Assembly (NCBI GenBank): GCA_910579705.1
Contig: CAJTUI010000003.1
Coordinates: forward strand, 62,001-126,000
Origin: an uncultured Christensenella sp.
GTDB taxonomy: Bacteria > Bacillota > Clostridia > Christensenellales > Borkfalkiaceae
Direction of reading: 5' to 3'
DNA length: 64,000 nt
Below the pieces are notes generated by a model. That model made no database searches, was not told where the DNA came from, and saw only the letters and a list, made by a program, of their open reading frames with translations. The position numbers were made by a program, and so were the translations under genes. Positions 48,841 to 56,668 of this stretch are shown here, one piece after another (within the stretch, counting starts at the first letter, position 1; each line of letters starts with the position of its first letter).

Positions 48841-49598
48841 CCTACAACGAATGGCGCGACGAGTTGAAGCAAAATCTTTTATGCGTAACCCCGCCCGAAA
48901 GGCAGCGCGTGCTCGATTACTACGCGGAAGCGTACGCCGACCGCCGCGAAGCGGGCTTTTCCGAGCGCGAAATTATAGAAGACTTCGGCGCGCCCTATGA
49001 CGCGGCGCAGAGAATATTATCCGAAAACAAAGCGGAGTTCCGCGAATTCCCCGACGGCGAAGACAAGACCCGCCGCGAGCGGCGCCGCGAAAACCGCGAA
49101 AGACGGCGCGACGGCGGCGCATATGCGCCCCCTCCCCCGCCCGACGCGGATTACAGGGCAGACGCTTATCCTCCGCCCCCGCCGAATGCGGGCTACCGCG
49201 CGAACGCATACCCTCCGCCTCCCCCTATGCAAAATCCGCCCGCAACGGACGACGGCCGCGGGGACTATTCCTGGGCGTTCGTTCTGCTATGCATAATCTT
49301 CGCAATACCACTGTTCGGTCTGATAATGACTATGGTCGGGATTACGATAGCCCTGTGCTGCGTTCCCTTCGGCGTTATCGCCGCGGGCGCGGCGGGCATA
49401 GGCGGCGGCGTGGGAATAATAATCGGCGGAAACACGGCGTACGGAGTTACCACCTTAGCCGGCGGGCTAATAGCTCTCGGCATAGGCATAATGCTCTGCC
49501 CCATATGTTTCAAACTCGTAAAACTAATGTGGAAACTGTTCAAAACGGTATTTACCAGACTTAAATACCTGTTCAGCGGAAAAAGGAGGCACGCATAA
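48837..49598 (+). CDS. DUF1700/HAAS-domain membrane protein
   Basis: A 253-residue protein. The first about 65 residues match the HAAS (DUF1700) domain: YNEWRDELKQNLLCVTPPERQRVLDYYAEAYADRREAGFSEREIIEDFGAP seen in pieces, with the PPER and EREIIEDFG motifs. An Arg/Glu-rich stretch and three copies of a YPPPPP-type repeat follow, then three or four hydrophobic, glycine-rich segments (about 147-225) and a basic end. PadR-HAAS-DUF4097 gene sets are common in Firmicutes, and envelope stress is the usual guess. The ATG overlaps the padR stop. Confidence 0.85.
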   Translation: MTYNEWRDELKQNLLCVTPPERQRVLDYYAEAYADRREAGFSEREIIEDFGAPYDAAQRILSENKAEFREFPDGEDKTRRERRRENRERRRDGGAYAPPPPPDADYRADAYPPPPPNAGYRANAYPPPPPMQNPPATDDGRGDYSWAFVLLCIIFAIPLFGLIMTMVGITIALCCVPFGVIAAGAAGIGGGVGIIIGGNTAYGVTTLAGGLIALGIGIMLCPICFKLVKLMWKLFKTVFTRLKYLFSGKRRHA

Positions 49599-50378
49599 AT
49601 GAAAGGTTATGTTAAGACGCTGATAGCGGGCGGCGTTATCGCCGCGATAGGCCTTGCCATTATGATTACCGCAATATGCGGCTACGGCGAGGACGCGAAA
49701 CACGCAAACTTCCAAACCGTAACTTATACCTCCAAGACCGTTCCGCCCTACCTCTCCGTGGACATAGGCGCGGGCTCCGTAAAAACCGAGTTTTACGACG
49801 GCGACAAAATAGTAATCGTATACCCCGACTCGGAAGTGCTTAAAACTTCCGTCTGCGAAGAGAGAGGCCTTCTGGAATTCAGGTCAAAGCCCAAATGGTT
49901 TATGTCCTGGGGCGTGCACGACGTTCCCCAGACCGTAGTTAAAATACCGAAAGACAGCGTGCTGAACGTAAACATCGACCTTGACGCTGGCAAGGCCGAA
50001 CTTGCGGGCGGTACCTACGGCGAAGTCGTTCTAGACGTGGACGCGGGATATTTATCCTGCGGCGACATCGAATGCAAGAGCCTGCGCGTAAATATGGACG
50101 CGGGAAAAGTTTCGGTAAAAAGAGTTAAATGCGAATTACTGTCCTGCGATCTGGACGCAGGCGATTTAAGTATAGGCACAGCCGACGTTGCCACCGCGAA
50201 TTTTGACGTGGACGCGGGCAGCGCGTACGTCACGTTCAAAGGCTCCAAGAAAGAATTTTCGATTTTCACGCGCGTAAGCGCGGGGCGCTGTAACGTAAGC
50301 CCGCAGACGGGTTCCACCTCTAAAAGAATAGACATAGACCTTTCTGCGGGTAAAATAAATCTAGACTTTATGCTCTGA
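49599..50378 (+). CDS. DUF4097-family beta-repeat membrane-anchored protein
   Basis: A 259-residue protein with one N-terminal membrane segment (about 9-27) and an extracytoplasmic right-handed beta repeat of the DUF4097 type. The short strand unit recurs as VDIGAGSVKTEF, IDLDAGKAEL, VDVDAGYLSC, VNMDAGKVSV, CDLDAGDLSI, FDVDAGSAYV and IDLSAGKINL, about every 18-22 residues. Seven clear copies of an (I/V/F)D(x)DAG core are visible. Function of the family is unknown; some members are called putative adhesins. AAGGAGG lies 8 nt before the ATG. Confidence 0.85.
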   Translation: MKGYVKTLIAGGVIAAIGLAIMITAICGYGEDAKHANFQTVTYTSKTVPPYLSVDIGAGSVKTEFYDGDKIVIVYPDSEVLKTSVCEERGLLEFRSKPKWFMSWGVHDVPQTVVKIPKDSVLNVNIDLDAGKAELAGGTYGEVVLDVDAGYLSCGDIECKSLRVNMDAGKVSVKRVKCELLSCDLDAGDLSIGTADVATANFDVDAGSAYVTFKGSKKEFSIFTRVSAGRCNVSPQTGSTSKRIDIDLSAGKINLDFML

Positions 50379-50405
50379 AAACAAATAACTACCTAGGAGA
50401 AAAAA

Positions 50406-50972
50406 ATGATTACCGCCGATTGGATTGCCGTTGGGGCGCTTGCGCTCTTCTGCGTGCTGGGTTTCGCCGTCGGGTTCGGCAGGGGCCTGAAATTTTTCAC
50501 AGCGGGCGTGTTCGGGTTTATAATATCGCTGTTCGTCTGCTACTGCATAGGCGGCGCGGTCTACAAAATCCCGTTCGTACAACAGCTTACGGCCAAACTC
50601 GCCGCCGCGCTTACGGGTAAAAACGGGTTCTGCGACTTCCTTTTGAAAATACGTTTCGAAATAATAGTCTACTACCTCTGCCTGTTTGTTGTCGTAACGA
50701 TAATAAGGGAAATTATCGTCGCCATATTAAAGCACGTATCCAAAAGCGAACGGCCCGTCGTATCGTTCATAAACAGAACGCTGGGCATCTTCCTCTTCGC
50801 CGCGTTCCTCGCTATGCTGACGCTGATAGTGTTCCACATAATCGAGCTGATAGGCGGTTCGGCAGAGCAGAACTTCTACGCGGTTTTGGAAAACAGCAAG
50901 CTGAGACTTGACGCGATTTACAGAAACAACCCGCTTATGGAAATTATCAAAGCGATAAGAAACGCCGTTTGA
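50406..50972 (+). CDS. CvpA-like membrane protein
   Basis: A 188-residue protein with four hydrophobic segments (about 7-24, 32-52, 78-100 and 123-145). The start WIAVGALALFCVLGFAVGFGRGLKFF resembles the CvpA (colicin V production) family, which has DW-x(n)-GxxxGxxRG at this place. An RTLG motif near 124 (INRTLGIFLFAAFLAML) also fits. The cellular role of CvpA proteins is poorly defined. AGGAG lies 6 nt before the ATG, and it follows the DUF4097 gene by 27 nt, so it is the last gene of the padR operon. Confidence 0.7.
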   Translation: MITADWIAVGALALFCVLGFAVGFGRGLKFFTAGVFGFIISLFVCYCIGGAVYKIPFVQQLTAKLAAALTGKNGFCDFLLKIRFEIIVYYLCLFVVVTIIREIIVAILKHVSKSERPVVSFINRTLGIFLFAAFLAMLTLIVFHIIELIGGSAEQNFYAVLENSKLRLDAIYRNNPLMEIIKAIRNAV

Positions 50973-50997
50973 CAAACTATTCAAACAGTGATAAAAT
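50969..50997 (+). promoter_or_regulatory. Promoter of ogg
   Basis: TTGACA (50969-50974), 17 bp, TAAAAT (50992-50997). It overlaps the stop codon of the CvpA-like gene and the left arm of its terminator, which would then be transcribed at the very 5' end. Confidence 0.65.
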
Positions 50998-51024
50998 ACA
51001 GCCGTACAAAGGCTGTATTTTTTT
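50995..51024 (+). terminator. Terminator of the padR operon
   Basis: Arms AAATACAGCC and GGCTGTATTT with a 7-nt loop and seven T in a row. Confidence 0.85.
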
Positions 51025-51036
51025 ACGGAGTAACTA

Positions 51037-51858
51037 ATGAAATTCGATTTCGACGCTGAATATTTCAACCCGCAACACACGCTGGACTGCGGGCAGGTGT
51101 TTCGTTTCACGCCCTTTAAAGAAGGCTATAAAGTGCTGTCTGCGGACAAGGTCTGTTACGTGCATAACGACGGCGCGAAAACGGTTGTCGAAAGCGACAG
51201 CCCAGATTATTTTTATAACTATTTCGATTTGAACCGCGACTATTCCGAGATAGTAAAACGCGCCAAATCCTATAATATCCCGCTACTTACGCGCAGTGCG
51301 GAGCAATGCCGCGGCCTGAGAATGCTAAACCAGAACCGCGAGGAAATGATTTATTCGTTTATTATTTCCCAAAACAACAACATACCGCGCATAAAGGGCA
51401 TTATCGAAAGGGTGTGCGCCGCTCTCGGCGAGCGCAAGGAAAGCGAATTCGGCGAATACCGCGCCTTCCCCACTTCCGCCGCGCTGGCCGCGGCGGATAC
51501 GGAGTTTTACCGCGCGGCGGGCGCGGGTTACCGCGACGAGTATCTGAGCGCCGTTTCAAGAAGGATTGCCGCGGAAGGCATTTGCGGGCTTGAACGCCTG
51601 ACCGCCGCGCCGCTTAAAGCACAGCTTCTTACATACAAGGGCATAGGCCCGAAAGTCGCGGACTGCATAGCGCTGTTCGGGTTCGGCAAGACGGACAGCT
51701 TTCCCGTGGACACCTGGGTGGAAAAAATTTACAGGGAAGACTTCAAGGGCGGGCTGAAAGACAGAAAAAAGATAGCCGAATACTTCGTGGGAGAATTCGG
51801 CGAATATTCGGGTTTTATACAGCAGTATCTTTTTTACGGTAAACGCATAAACTTATAG
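51037..51858 (+). CDS. ogg: 8-oxoguanine DNA glycosylase (Ogg1 type)
   Basis: A 273-residue HhH-GPD glycosylase/lyase excising 8-oxoguanine. The N-terminal domain starts FNPQHTLDCGQVFRFTP, the typical Ogg1 DCGQ(C/A)FRW block. The HhH motif TYKGIGPKVADCIALFGFG holds the catalytic Lys (in GPKVADC, about residue 207), and PVDTWV holds the catalytic Asp (about 226). CGGAG precedes the ATG by 7 nt. It is followed at once (1 nt) by a phospholipase-like gene, so they share a transcript. Confidence 0.9.
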   Translation: MKFDFDAEYFNPQHTLDCGQVFRFTPFKEGYKVLSADKVCYVHNDGAKTVVESDSPDYFYNYFDLNRDYSEIVKRAKSYNIPLLTRSAEQCRGLRMLNQNREEMIYSFIISQNNNIPRIKGIIERVCAALGERKESEFGEYRAFPTSAALAAADTEFYRAAGAGYRDEYLSAVSRRIAAEGICGLERLTAAPLKAQLLTYKGIGPKVADCIALFGFGKTDSFPVDTWVEKIYREDFKGGLKDRKKIAEYFVGEFGEYSGFIQQYLFYGKRINL

Positions 51859-51859
51859 A

Positions 51860-52537
51860 GTGCCTGATTATTTTTCACACGGCGTAGCCGCCGAGATTAT
51901 TTACGAAAAACTTGATATAAGCTATAAACGCAAGATTACCTCCAAGCCCCTTTACCTTCTGGGCGCGCAGGGCGGCGACGTATTTTTTGCGTACAGCATA
52001 AAGCCGACCAAATCAAACCTCGGCAGGTGTCTGCACAGGAAAAACGCGCTTTACCTGTTCGGCAAGCTTGCGCAGGGCAACCCCTCGTACGCGGCGGGCT
52101 TTGCAACGCACTACGCAATGGACTGCACGCTCCACCCCGCCATTTACGAATACGAGCACACAAAGCGTTCTCCGCTGGCGCACGGAAGTTTCGAAAACGA
52201 CCTCGGGCTGTATATAAGCAAAAAATATAAGGTGCGGCGAACGATACTGCCGCGCGAAAAAGTGCTGGAATGCACGGCCGCCGTCTACGACAGCATAAAG
52301 CCCGTAGAGCCGCTTATAACCATTACGGGCGTGGAAAGGTGCTTAAAACGCCACTTTTCGCTGACTAGGTTTATGTATCGCACAAAGCGGCTGGAATACA
52401 AGTGCGGATACGATTTTGCGGATATGCAGGACGACATAGACCGCGCACTCGCGCTCGGCGCGGAGGCGGTGAAATGCGTGCTTGACGGAAATATCGACCC
52501 GCAGGTGTTTGACAAAGAGTTTTTACAGAAAAAGTAA
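51860..52537 (+). CDS. Zinc-dependent phospholipase C-like protein
   Basis: A 225-residue all-helical protein of the bacterial Zn phospholipase C family (PF00882 type). The metal ligands appear as early SHGVAAE (His7), LGAQGGDVFF with an Asp, and FATHYAMDCTLHP (His, Asp, His near 75-95). There is no signal peptide, unlike secreted toxins, so a housekeeping, cytoplasmic role is more likely and the phospholipase name is only a family label. The start is a GTG at 51860, 1 nt after the ogg stop, without a good ribosome binding site; coupling is likely. Confidence 0.75.
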   Translation: MPDYFSHGVAAEIIYEKLDISYKRKITSKPLYLLGAQGGDVFFAYSIKPTKSNLGRCLHRKNALYLFGKLAQGNPSYAAGFATHYAMDCTLHPAIYEYEHTKRSPLAHGSFENDLGLYISKKYKVRRTILPREKVLECTAAVYDSIKPVEPLITITGVERCLKRHFSLTRFMYRTKRLEYKCGYDFADMQDDIDRALALGAEAVKCVLDGNIDPQVFDKEFLQKK

Positions 52538-52541
52538 CAAT

Positions 52542-52569
52542 AAGCGCGCGGCCGCGGCCGCGCGCTTTT
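52542..52569. terminator. Bidirectional terminator after the phospholipase-like gene
   Basis: The perfect palindromic stem AAGCGCGCGGCC / GGCCGCGCGCTT is followed by TTTTT. It separates convergent genes. Confidence 0.85.
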
Positions 52570-52572
52570 TAT

Positions 52573-53367
52573 TTACAGGATTGTGTCGTAAATGCCTTTG
52601 GTTTGGAGCTGCTCGAAAAGTTCGTCCTCGGTAATTTCGTCAAGCATACCGTCCTGATAAAACTGGAATATCAGGTATCGGCCCGAATCGATATGCCGCA
52701 AAGCGTCCTTGTACGTGGACGAAGGGTTTAGAAGCACGTGCTTTATCTCCTTGCCGCGCTTGGGCTTTTTGGCGGCGTAGTTAATTCTGGTAAGCGGTTG
52801 CTCTTTTTCGAACGCGGAGCAAAACAGGAACGCCGCAAAAACGAGAAACGAGAAATTTTTAACCGCCAGAAAAAACGTGATAACGAACGCCGCAGACAGA
52901 AGTCCGCCCAGAACCCTTAAAATAATGCCAGCGACTTTGCGCGATAAAAACAGCGTCAGAAGACAGCGCGCCGCCCTGCCGCCGTCCAGCGGGTATGCGG
53001 GCAGGAGATTGATTGCAAGCATAACCGCGCTGGCCGAAAACACGGTGTCCGTGTACGCGTAGGTCTGGGGATAGAACCACCACAGCCCCGCCACGGCTAT
53101 ACATATCAGCGCGTTGACAAGCGGGCCGGACAGCGCAAGCTTTATTTCGTCCCTCGCGGAAATACCTTCCGTGTCGCAGTGCGCCGCCGCGCCGTACGGC
53201 ATAAGACTTATTTTTTTACAGGCGAAACCCAGCCGCGAGGCGCAAAAAATATGACCGCACTCGTGAAGGAGCGCGGTCAACGCGTATATTATAAATACGG
53301 GCAAGCCGCCGAAGATTGCCGTGGCAATCCCAAACGCTATAAACAGCGGGTGGAGAGTTATCTTCAC
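52573..53367 (-). CDS. spoIVFB: SpoIVFB-like intramembrane site-2 metalloprotease
   Basis: A 264-residue M50 protease. Zinc site LLHECGH (His35, Glu36, His39) and NLLPAYPLDGG (120-130, third ligand Asp128) are intact in a six-segment membrane core. A small C-terminal domain (about 200-264: ALRHIDSGRYLIFQFYQDG) resembles the CBS part of SpoIVFB, which senses ATP. In Bacillus this enzyme cuts pro-sigma-K in the mother cell. Here it directly follows a SpoIVFA-like gene with a 4-bp overlap, which supports the sporulation assignment over other S2P proteases. Confidence 0.85.
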   Translation of the reverse strand: MKITLHPLFIAFGIATAIFGGLPVFIIYALTALLHECGHIFCASRLGFACKKISLMPYGAAAHCDTEGISARDEIKLALSGPLVNALICIAVAGLWWFYPQTYAYTDTVFSASAVMLAINLLPAYPLDGGRAARCLLTLFLSRKVAGIILRVLGGLLSAAFVITFFLAVKNFSFLVFAAFLFCSAFEKEQPLTRINYAAKKPKRGKEIKHVLLNPSSTYKDALRHIDSGRYLIFQFYQDGMLDEITEDELFEQLQTKGIYDTIL

Positions 53368-54122
53368 GATTTCCAGACGGGAACTTCACCTGTTATGTCA
53401 AGACAATTTAAAAGCGTGCCGTTGTCGTAGAGAGATACGCGGACTTCCGCCTTGCCGTCGCTGTACGCTACGGGAATGTTGGACACTACCGAAGTGCCTT
53501 CCGCGGAATAAACGTTCGTAAGACCCGTTATTACGCTTTTGAACGTGGACGTATGCGCGATTTCGAGCGTGTAAACGCCGTTGTCTTCGTTGATTTTGGC
53601 TACTTTACCCTTGCAGATGGGATAAACGCTGCCCTCTGCCGTGAAAGAAATTACGCCGCTGTCGGAAATATCAACTTCCGCCTCCGAGAACGCGCCGACT
53701 ACAGAGCCGAGCTCGAACTGGTTATACACGGGCTCTTCCGCCGTGGTCGAGGTAAACGAGCCAAGGAATGTGTTTATGACGGTATTGGGAAGGAACACGT
53801 TGGTGACGAAAATCGCAAGCGCGATAACCCCGACGAGTATCGCTTCCGTAAGCAGAATTTTACCCGCCCTGTCCCTGCCGCCGCCTATCGCCGCGGTTTT
53901 CATTTTCTTTTCGGGCTTGGGAGGGTCGGAAAGGTCCTCCGCAAATACGTACGCGCCCACGCGCTCGTTCACGCTTTCGACAACGCGTTCTTTAAGGTCT
54001 TCCTGCGGCTGCTCTTTAACCGCCTTTGCGCCCTTGCGTTTGAAAAGGCTTTTCTTTTTTACTACGTTTACCGTGCTGACGGGAATTTCAAGCATTTCGG
54101 CATAGTCAAGTTCTTCGTTCAT
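53364..54122 (-). CDS. spoIVFA: SpoIVFA-like regulator of SpoIVFB
   Basis: A 252-residue bitopic protein: a charged cytoplasmic part (1-88), one membrane segment (89-110) and an extracytoplasmic part ending in a degenerate LytM/M23-type fold (KGKVAKINEDNGVYTLEIAH near 165-185, then TGLTNVYSAEGTSV). Catalytic His/Asp of active LytM enzymes are not evident, as in SpoIVFA, which only tethers and inhibits SpoIVFB. CGGAGG lies 5 nt before the ATG. Upstream, a sigma-E-like -10 (CATACAGT, minus strand of 54155-54162) is visible, but I see no convincing -35. Confidence 0.78.
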   Translation of the reverse strand: MNEELDYAEMLEIPVSTVNVVKKKSLFKRKGAKAVKEQPQEDLKERVVESVNERVGAYVFAEDLSDPPKPEKKMKTAAIGGGRDRAGKILLTEAILVGVIALAIFVTNVFLPNTVINTFLGSFTSTTAEEPVYNQFELGSVVGAFSEAEVDISDSGVISFTAEGSVYPICKGKVAKINEDNGVYTLEIAHTSTFKSVITGLTNVYSAEGTSVVSNIPVAYSDGKAEVRVSLYDNGTLLNCLDITGEVPVWKS

Positions 54123-54230
54123 ATCGTCCTCCGAATTTTTTTAAGGTATACTTAACTGTATGCGCAAGCCTCGGGCGATAGAACAAAAATATTTTATTTT
54201 GCATATAATGGCAGGCGCACGCGGCGGAAA

Positions 54231-54497
54231 TCAGGTCAGAAAACATTCCGCGGCCAGAACCAGACCGATCTTGAACCCCTCTTTAAACATCATATTTGCG
54301 ACTTCTGCCTCAATATCGATTGACACGTCGAGAATTTCGTTTAAAGTTTCGGTTTGCGCCTCGTCCAGATTTTCAATTAACTTGTTTGATACGTCGACCA
54401 TTTTATTTATCGCCTTATGATACTCTTTGTTGCGCGCGTATGCGTCGTCTTTGTTATAGTCACCTTGATATAATTGTTCCAGAAAAGATTGTTTCAT
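54231..54497 (-). CDS. Small helical protein (DUF6809-like)
   Basis: An 88-residue protein predicted to be all helical: FLEQLYQGDYNKDDAYARN, then YHKAINKMVDVSNKLIENL and VANMMFKEGFKIGLVLAAEC. It resembles small Clostridia proteins labelled DUF6809, with the ending KxGFxxGxxLxxE; the name is tentative. AAGGAG lies 6 nt before the ATG. It is divergent from an XRE regulator, and the gap between them is packed with palindromes. Base composition is AT-rich compared with neighbours. Confidence 0.6.
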   Translation of the reverse strand: MKQSFLEQLYQGDYNKDDAYARNKEYHKAINKMVDVSNKLIENLDEAQTETLNEILDVSIDIEAEVANMMFKEGFKIGLVLAAECFLT

Positions 54498-54521
54498 TTG
54501 TTTCTCCTTTTTTTGTTTTTC

Positions 54522-54655
54522 GTATTATATAATACTTTTAAAATTTTTTGTTATCATATACAAATTTGTATTTTATTTTTTTTGCAAACCGATTTTAATA
54601 ATATTACCACACGCAAAACGTGTATGTCAAGATTTTTACACTGTTTGCGTGTAAA
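54522..54655. promoter_or_regulatory. Palindrome-rich divergent control region (DUF6809-like / XRE)
   Basis: Four inverted repeats: GTATTATATAATAC (54522-54535), ATACAAATTTGTAT (54558-54571), ACACGCAAAACGTGT (54609-54623) and ACACTGTTTGCGTGT (54638-54652). The last, read on the other strand, agrees with the third at 13 of 15 positions, so they look like two binding sites of one regulator, 29 bp apart, just before the XRE gene. Confidence 0.6.
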
Positions 54656-54684
54656 ATGTAGATAATTAATTTTAGGAATTTAAA

Positions 54685-54894
54685 ATGAAAAACCAAAACT
54701 TTCAAAATAATCTCAGCCACGCGTTGAAAGCAAGTAAATTGTCACAAACCCAGTTGGCCGAAAAATTGGGGACAACACAACAAACGGTAAGCAGATGGCT
54801 TAACGGTATTAACGAACCCGATTTATCAATGTTGGTCGAAATATGCAAAATACTCAACGAAACACCCAATTCGTTGCTGAGTTTTAACGAATAA
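54685..54894 (+). CDS. XRE-family HTH regulator
   Basis: A 69-residue Cro/C1-type protein that is only an HTH domain: LSHALKASKLSQTQLAEKLG, then TTQQTVSRWLNGINEPDLSM and a last helix. The ribosome binding site is poor (TTTAGGAA, 10 nt before the ATG). Codon use is AT-rich relative to the region. The paired sites upstream suggest autoregulation and control of the divergent small gene. Confidence 0.85.
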   Translation: MKNQNFQNNLSHALKASKLSQTQLAEKLGTTQQTVSRWLNGINEPDLSMLVEICKILNETPNSLLSFNE

Positions 54895-54897
54895 ACA

Positions 54898-54933
54898 AAC
54901 GCCCCGAGCTGCGTAGTCGCAGCTCGGGGCGTT
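54898..54933. terminator. Bidirectional terminator between XRE gene and rsmA
   Basis: Perfect 15-bp stem AACGCCCCGAGCTGC and its complement with a 6-nt loop; T-rich flank on each strand. Confidence 0.85.
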
Positions 54934-54936
54934 ATT

Positions 54937-55758
54937 CTATTTAAATTTTTCCGACAACAATGCGAATTGCGCGGGCGTGAGCGTTTCGCCGCGGGCTTTG
55001 GGCGGGATACCGCACTCTTCCAGCACCGCGGCCGCGCGCTCGCGCGAAATGCCGTAAACGTTTACGAGATTGTTTTCAAGCGTTTTTCTGCGCGAGGAGA
55101 ACGCGGCGTGCACCACCTTTTTATACGCCGCCCTGTCCGCAACCTCCACGCCGTTTCCGAACGTGAATTTAACGACCGCGCTGTCCACGTTGGGGCGGGG
55201 GTAAAACAGCGTGCGCGGAACTCTTTTGACTATTTCGCACCGCGCCCTTAACGCTATCATTGCCGTTATCGCGCCGTAGTCGGGCGTGGCCGCCTTTGCG
55301 CACAGCCGCAACGCCACCTCTTCTTGCACCATTACGCAAAGGCCGAGGCACTTTTCCGCGTCCTCGATAAGTTTCATTATAAGCGGAGTCGTCACGTAAT
55401 AGGGCAAGTTTGCGACGACGAAATAACCTTCCGTATGCTTTTCGAACTCTTTTAGGTCGACCTTTAAAAAGTCGCGGAATACGACCTCCGTGTTGTCGAG
55501 CCCCGAAAGCGTGCGGCAGAGAACGGGCTGTAAGCTTTTGTCCACCTCGAACGCGGTCACTTTTTTAACCCTTGACGCAAGCTCGCGCGTGAGCGTGCCC
55601 GCGCCGCAACCTATTTCAAGAACGGTGTCGTCCGCGCCCACGCCCGCCGCCGTAACGATTGAGGCGAGCAGGTTTTTGTCCGTTATGAAATTTTGGCCGA
55701 GCTGTTTTTTAAAACCGAAACCGCACTCGCCGAGAATTGTCTTTATATCTTTTTCCAT
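54937..55758 (-). CDS. rsmA: 16S rRNA dimethyladenosine transferase RsmA/KsgA
   Basis: A 273-residue methyltransferase that dimethylates two adjacent adenosines near the 3' end of 16S rRNA. The signature starts FGFKKQLGQNFITDKN (15-30), followed by VLEIGCGAGTLTREL (about 46-60), NLPYYVTTPLIMKL (about 119-132) and FYPRPNVDSAVV. The ribosome binding site is weak. A sigma-A promoter is present (55789-55817). Loss of this enzyme gives kasugamycin resistance in other bacteria. Confidence 0.95.
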   Translation of the reverse strand: MEKDIKTILGECGFGFKKQLGQNFITDKNLLASIVTAAGVGADDTVLEIGCGAGTLTRELASRVKKVTAFEVDKSLQPVLCRTLSGLDNTEVVFRDFLKVDLKEFEKHTEGYFVVANLPYYVTTPLIMKLIEDAEKCLGLCVMVQEEVALRLCAKAATPDYGAITAMIALRARCEIVKRVPRTLFYPRPNVDSAVVKFTFGNGVEVADRAAYKKVVHAAFSSRRKTLENNLVNVYGISRERAAAVLEECGIPPKARGETLTPAQFALLSEKFK

Positions 55759-55788
55759 ATTTTAGCCGTAATAAAAACGTATACAAAC

Positions 55789-55817
55789 ATTATAACAACA
55801 TATACTGATTTTGTAAA
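55789..55817 (-). promoter_or_regulatory. Promoter of rsmA
   Basis: TTTACA (55812-55817), 17 bp, TATAAT (55789-55794) on the minus strand, 31 nt before the ATG. Confidence 0.75.
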
Positions 55818-55851
55818 CGGATTTCTTCCCTTTACCTCACTTAAAGATGAG

Positions 55852-55879
55852 GACGCCCGCGCGGAAAAGCGCGGGCGTC
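55852..55879 (-). terminator. Terminator of the metG-tatD operon
   Basis: Perfect 11-bp stem GACGCCCGCGC / GCGCGGGCGTC with a 6-nt loop, 10 nt after the tatD stop; the T-run on the minus strand is poor. Confidence 0.65.
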
Positions 55880-55888
55880 TGACTTTGT

Positions 55889-56668
55889 TTATATATCGTT
55901 CAATTTGGTAAACAGCGAATGCGCGGCGTTCCAGCAGCTCTCCGCTGCCTCCTCCGTCGTCAAGCCCTTGATAAGCGCTATCTGTCCCGCTATTTCGGGA
56001 ACGCTTTCGGGAGTGTTGGGAAATTCGCCGTATTTAGACGCGGGCGGGATATACGGGCTGTCCGTTTCGGTCATAATAACTTCGCGGGGCAGGGCCGCGA
56101 TTGCGCGCTTTACCCTCTTACTGCCCTTCCAGGTGCAGGACCCGCCGAACGAAAATTTAAGCCCCAGTTTCAAAAACTCGGCGGCAAGCTCCGCGGAATG
56201 CGAATAGCAATGCAACATAGCGCCGTACTCGAAGGGCGCAAACTCGCGCAGAACGCCGTACATATCTTCCGCGCAGTCGCGGGAATGTATCTGGACGGGC
56301 ATTTTCAGCGAGCGGGCAAGCCCCAGCTGCTCTTTAAAGATACCGTGCTGTAACTGCTTATCCGTGTCGGGATAGTGATAGTCCAGACCTATCTCGCCCA
56401 CGGCGACGCACTTCGGGTGCGCGGCAAGTTCCGCGATTTTATCCAGATCGCCCGCGCGGTATTTTTTTAGTTCGGTAGGGTGAAACCCCGCCGTGAAATA
56501 AACTCCCTCATATCTCTCCGACAGGTATTTTCCGTATTCGGAAGAAACCAAATCAAACCCCGCGGATATGATTTTTTCCACGCCCGCGGCGTTTATATTG
56601 CGGATAAGCTTATCGAGGTCGCCGTAATCCTCCGCATTTATATGGCAGTGTACGTCTATAAACTTCAA
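55889..56668 (-). CDS. tatD: TatD-family metal-dependent hydrolase
   Basis: A 259-residue TIM-barrel hydrolase. Metal ligands are in FIDVHCHI (His7 and His9), GEIGLDYHY (Glu near 92), QIHSRDCAED (His near 127), LHCYSH (His near 152) and TETDSPYI (Asp near 203). Members are 3'-5' DNA exonucleases or D-aminoacyl-tRNA-related hydrolases. Its start overlaps the metG stop by 4 bp; the metG-tatD-rsmA neighbourhood is conserved in Gram-positive bacteria. Confidence 0.93.
   Translation of the reverse strand: MKFIDVHCHINAEDYGDLDKLIRNINAAGVEKIISAGFDLVSSEYGKYLSERYEGVYFTAGFHPTELKKYRAGDLDKIAELAAHPKCVAVGEIGLDYHYPDTDKQLQHGIFKEQLGLARSLKMPVQIHSRDCAEDMYGVLREFAPFEYGAMLHCYSHSAELAAEFLKLGLKFSFGGSCTWKGSKRVKRAIAALPREVIMTETDSPYIPPASKYGEFPNTPESVPEIAGQIALIKGLTTEEAAESCWNAAHSLFTKLNDI

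Noticed and set aside
54155-54184. Sigma-E promoter of spoIVFA
   Set aside because: A good -10 (CATACAGT on the minus strand) is present, but no matching -35 at 13-15 bp, so I mention it only in the gene entry.
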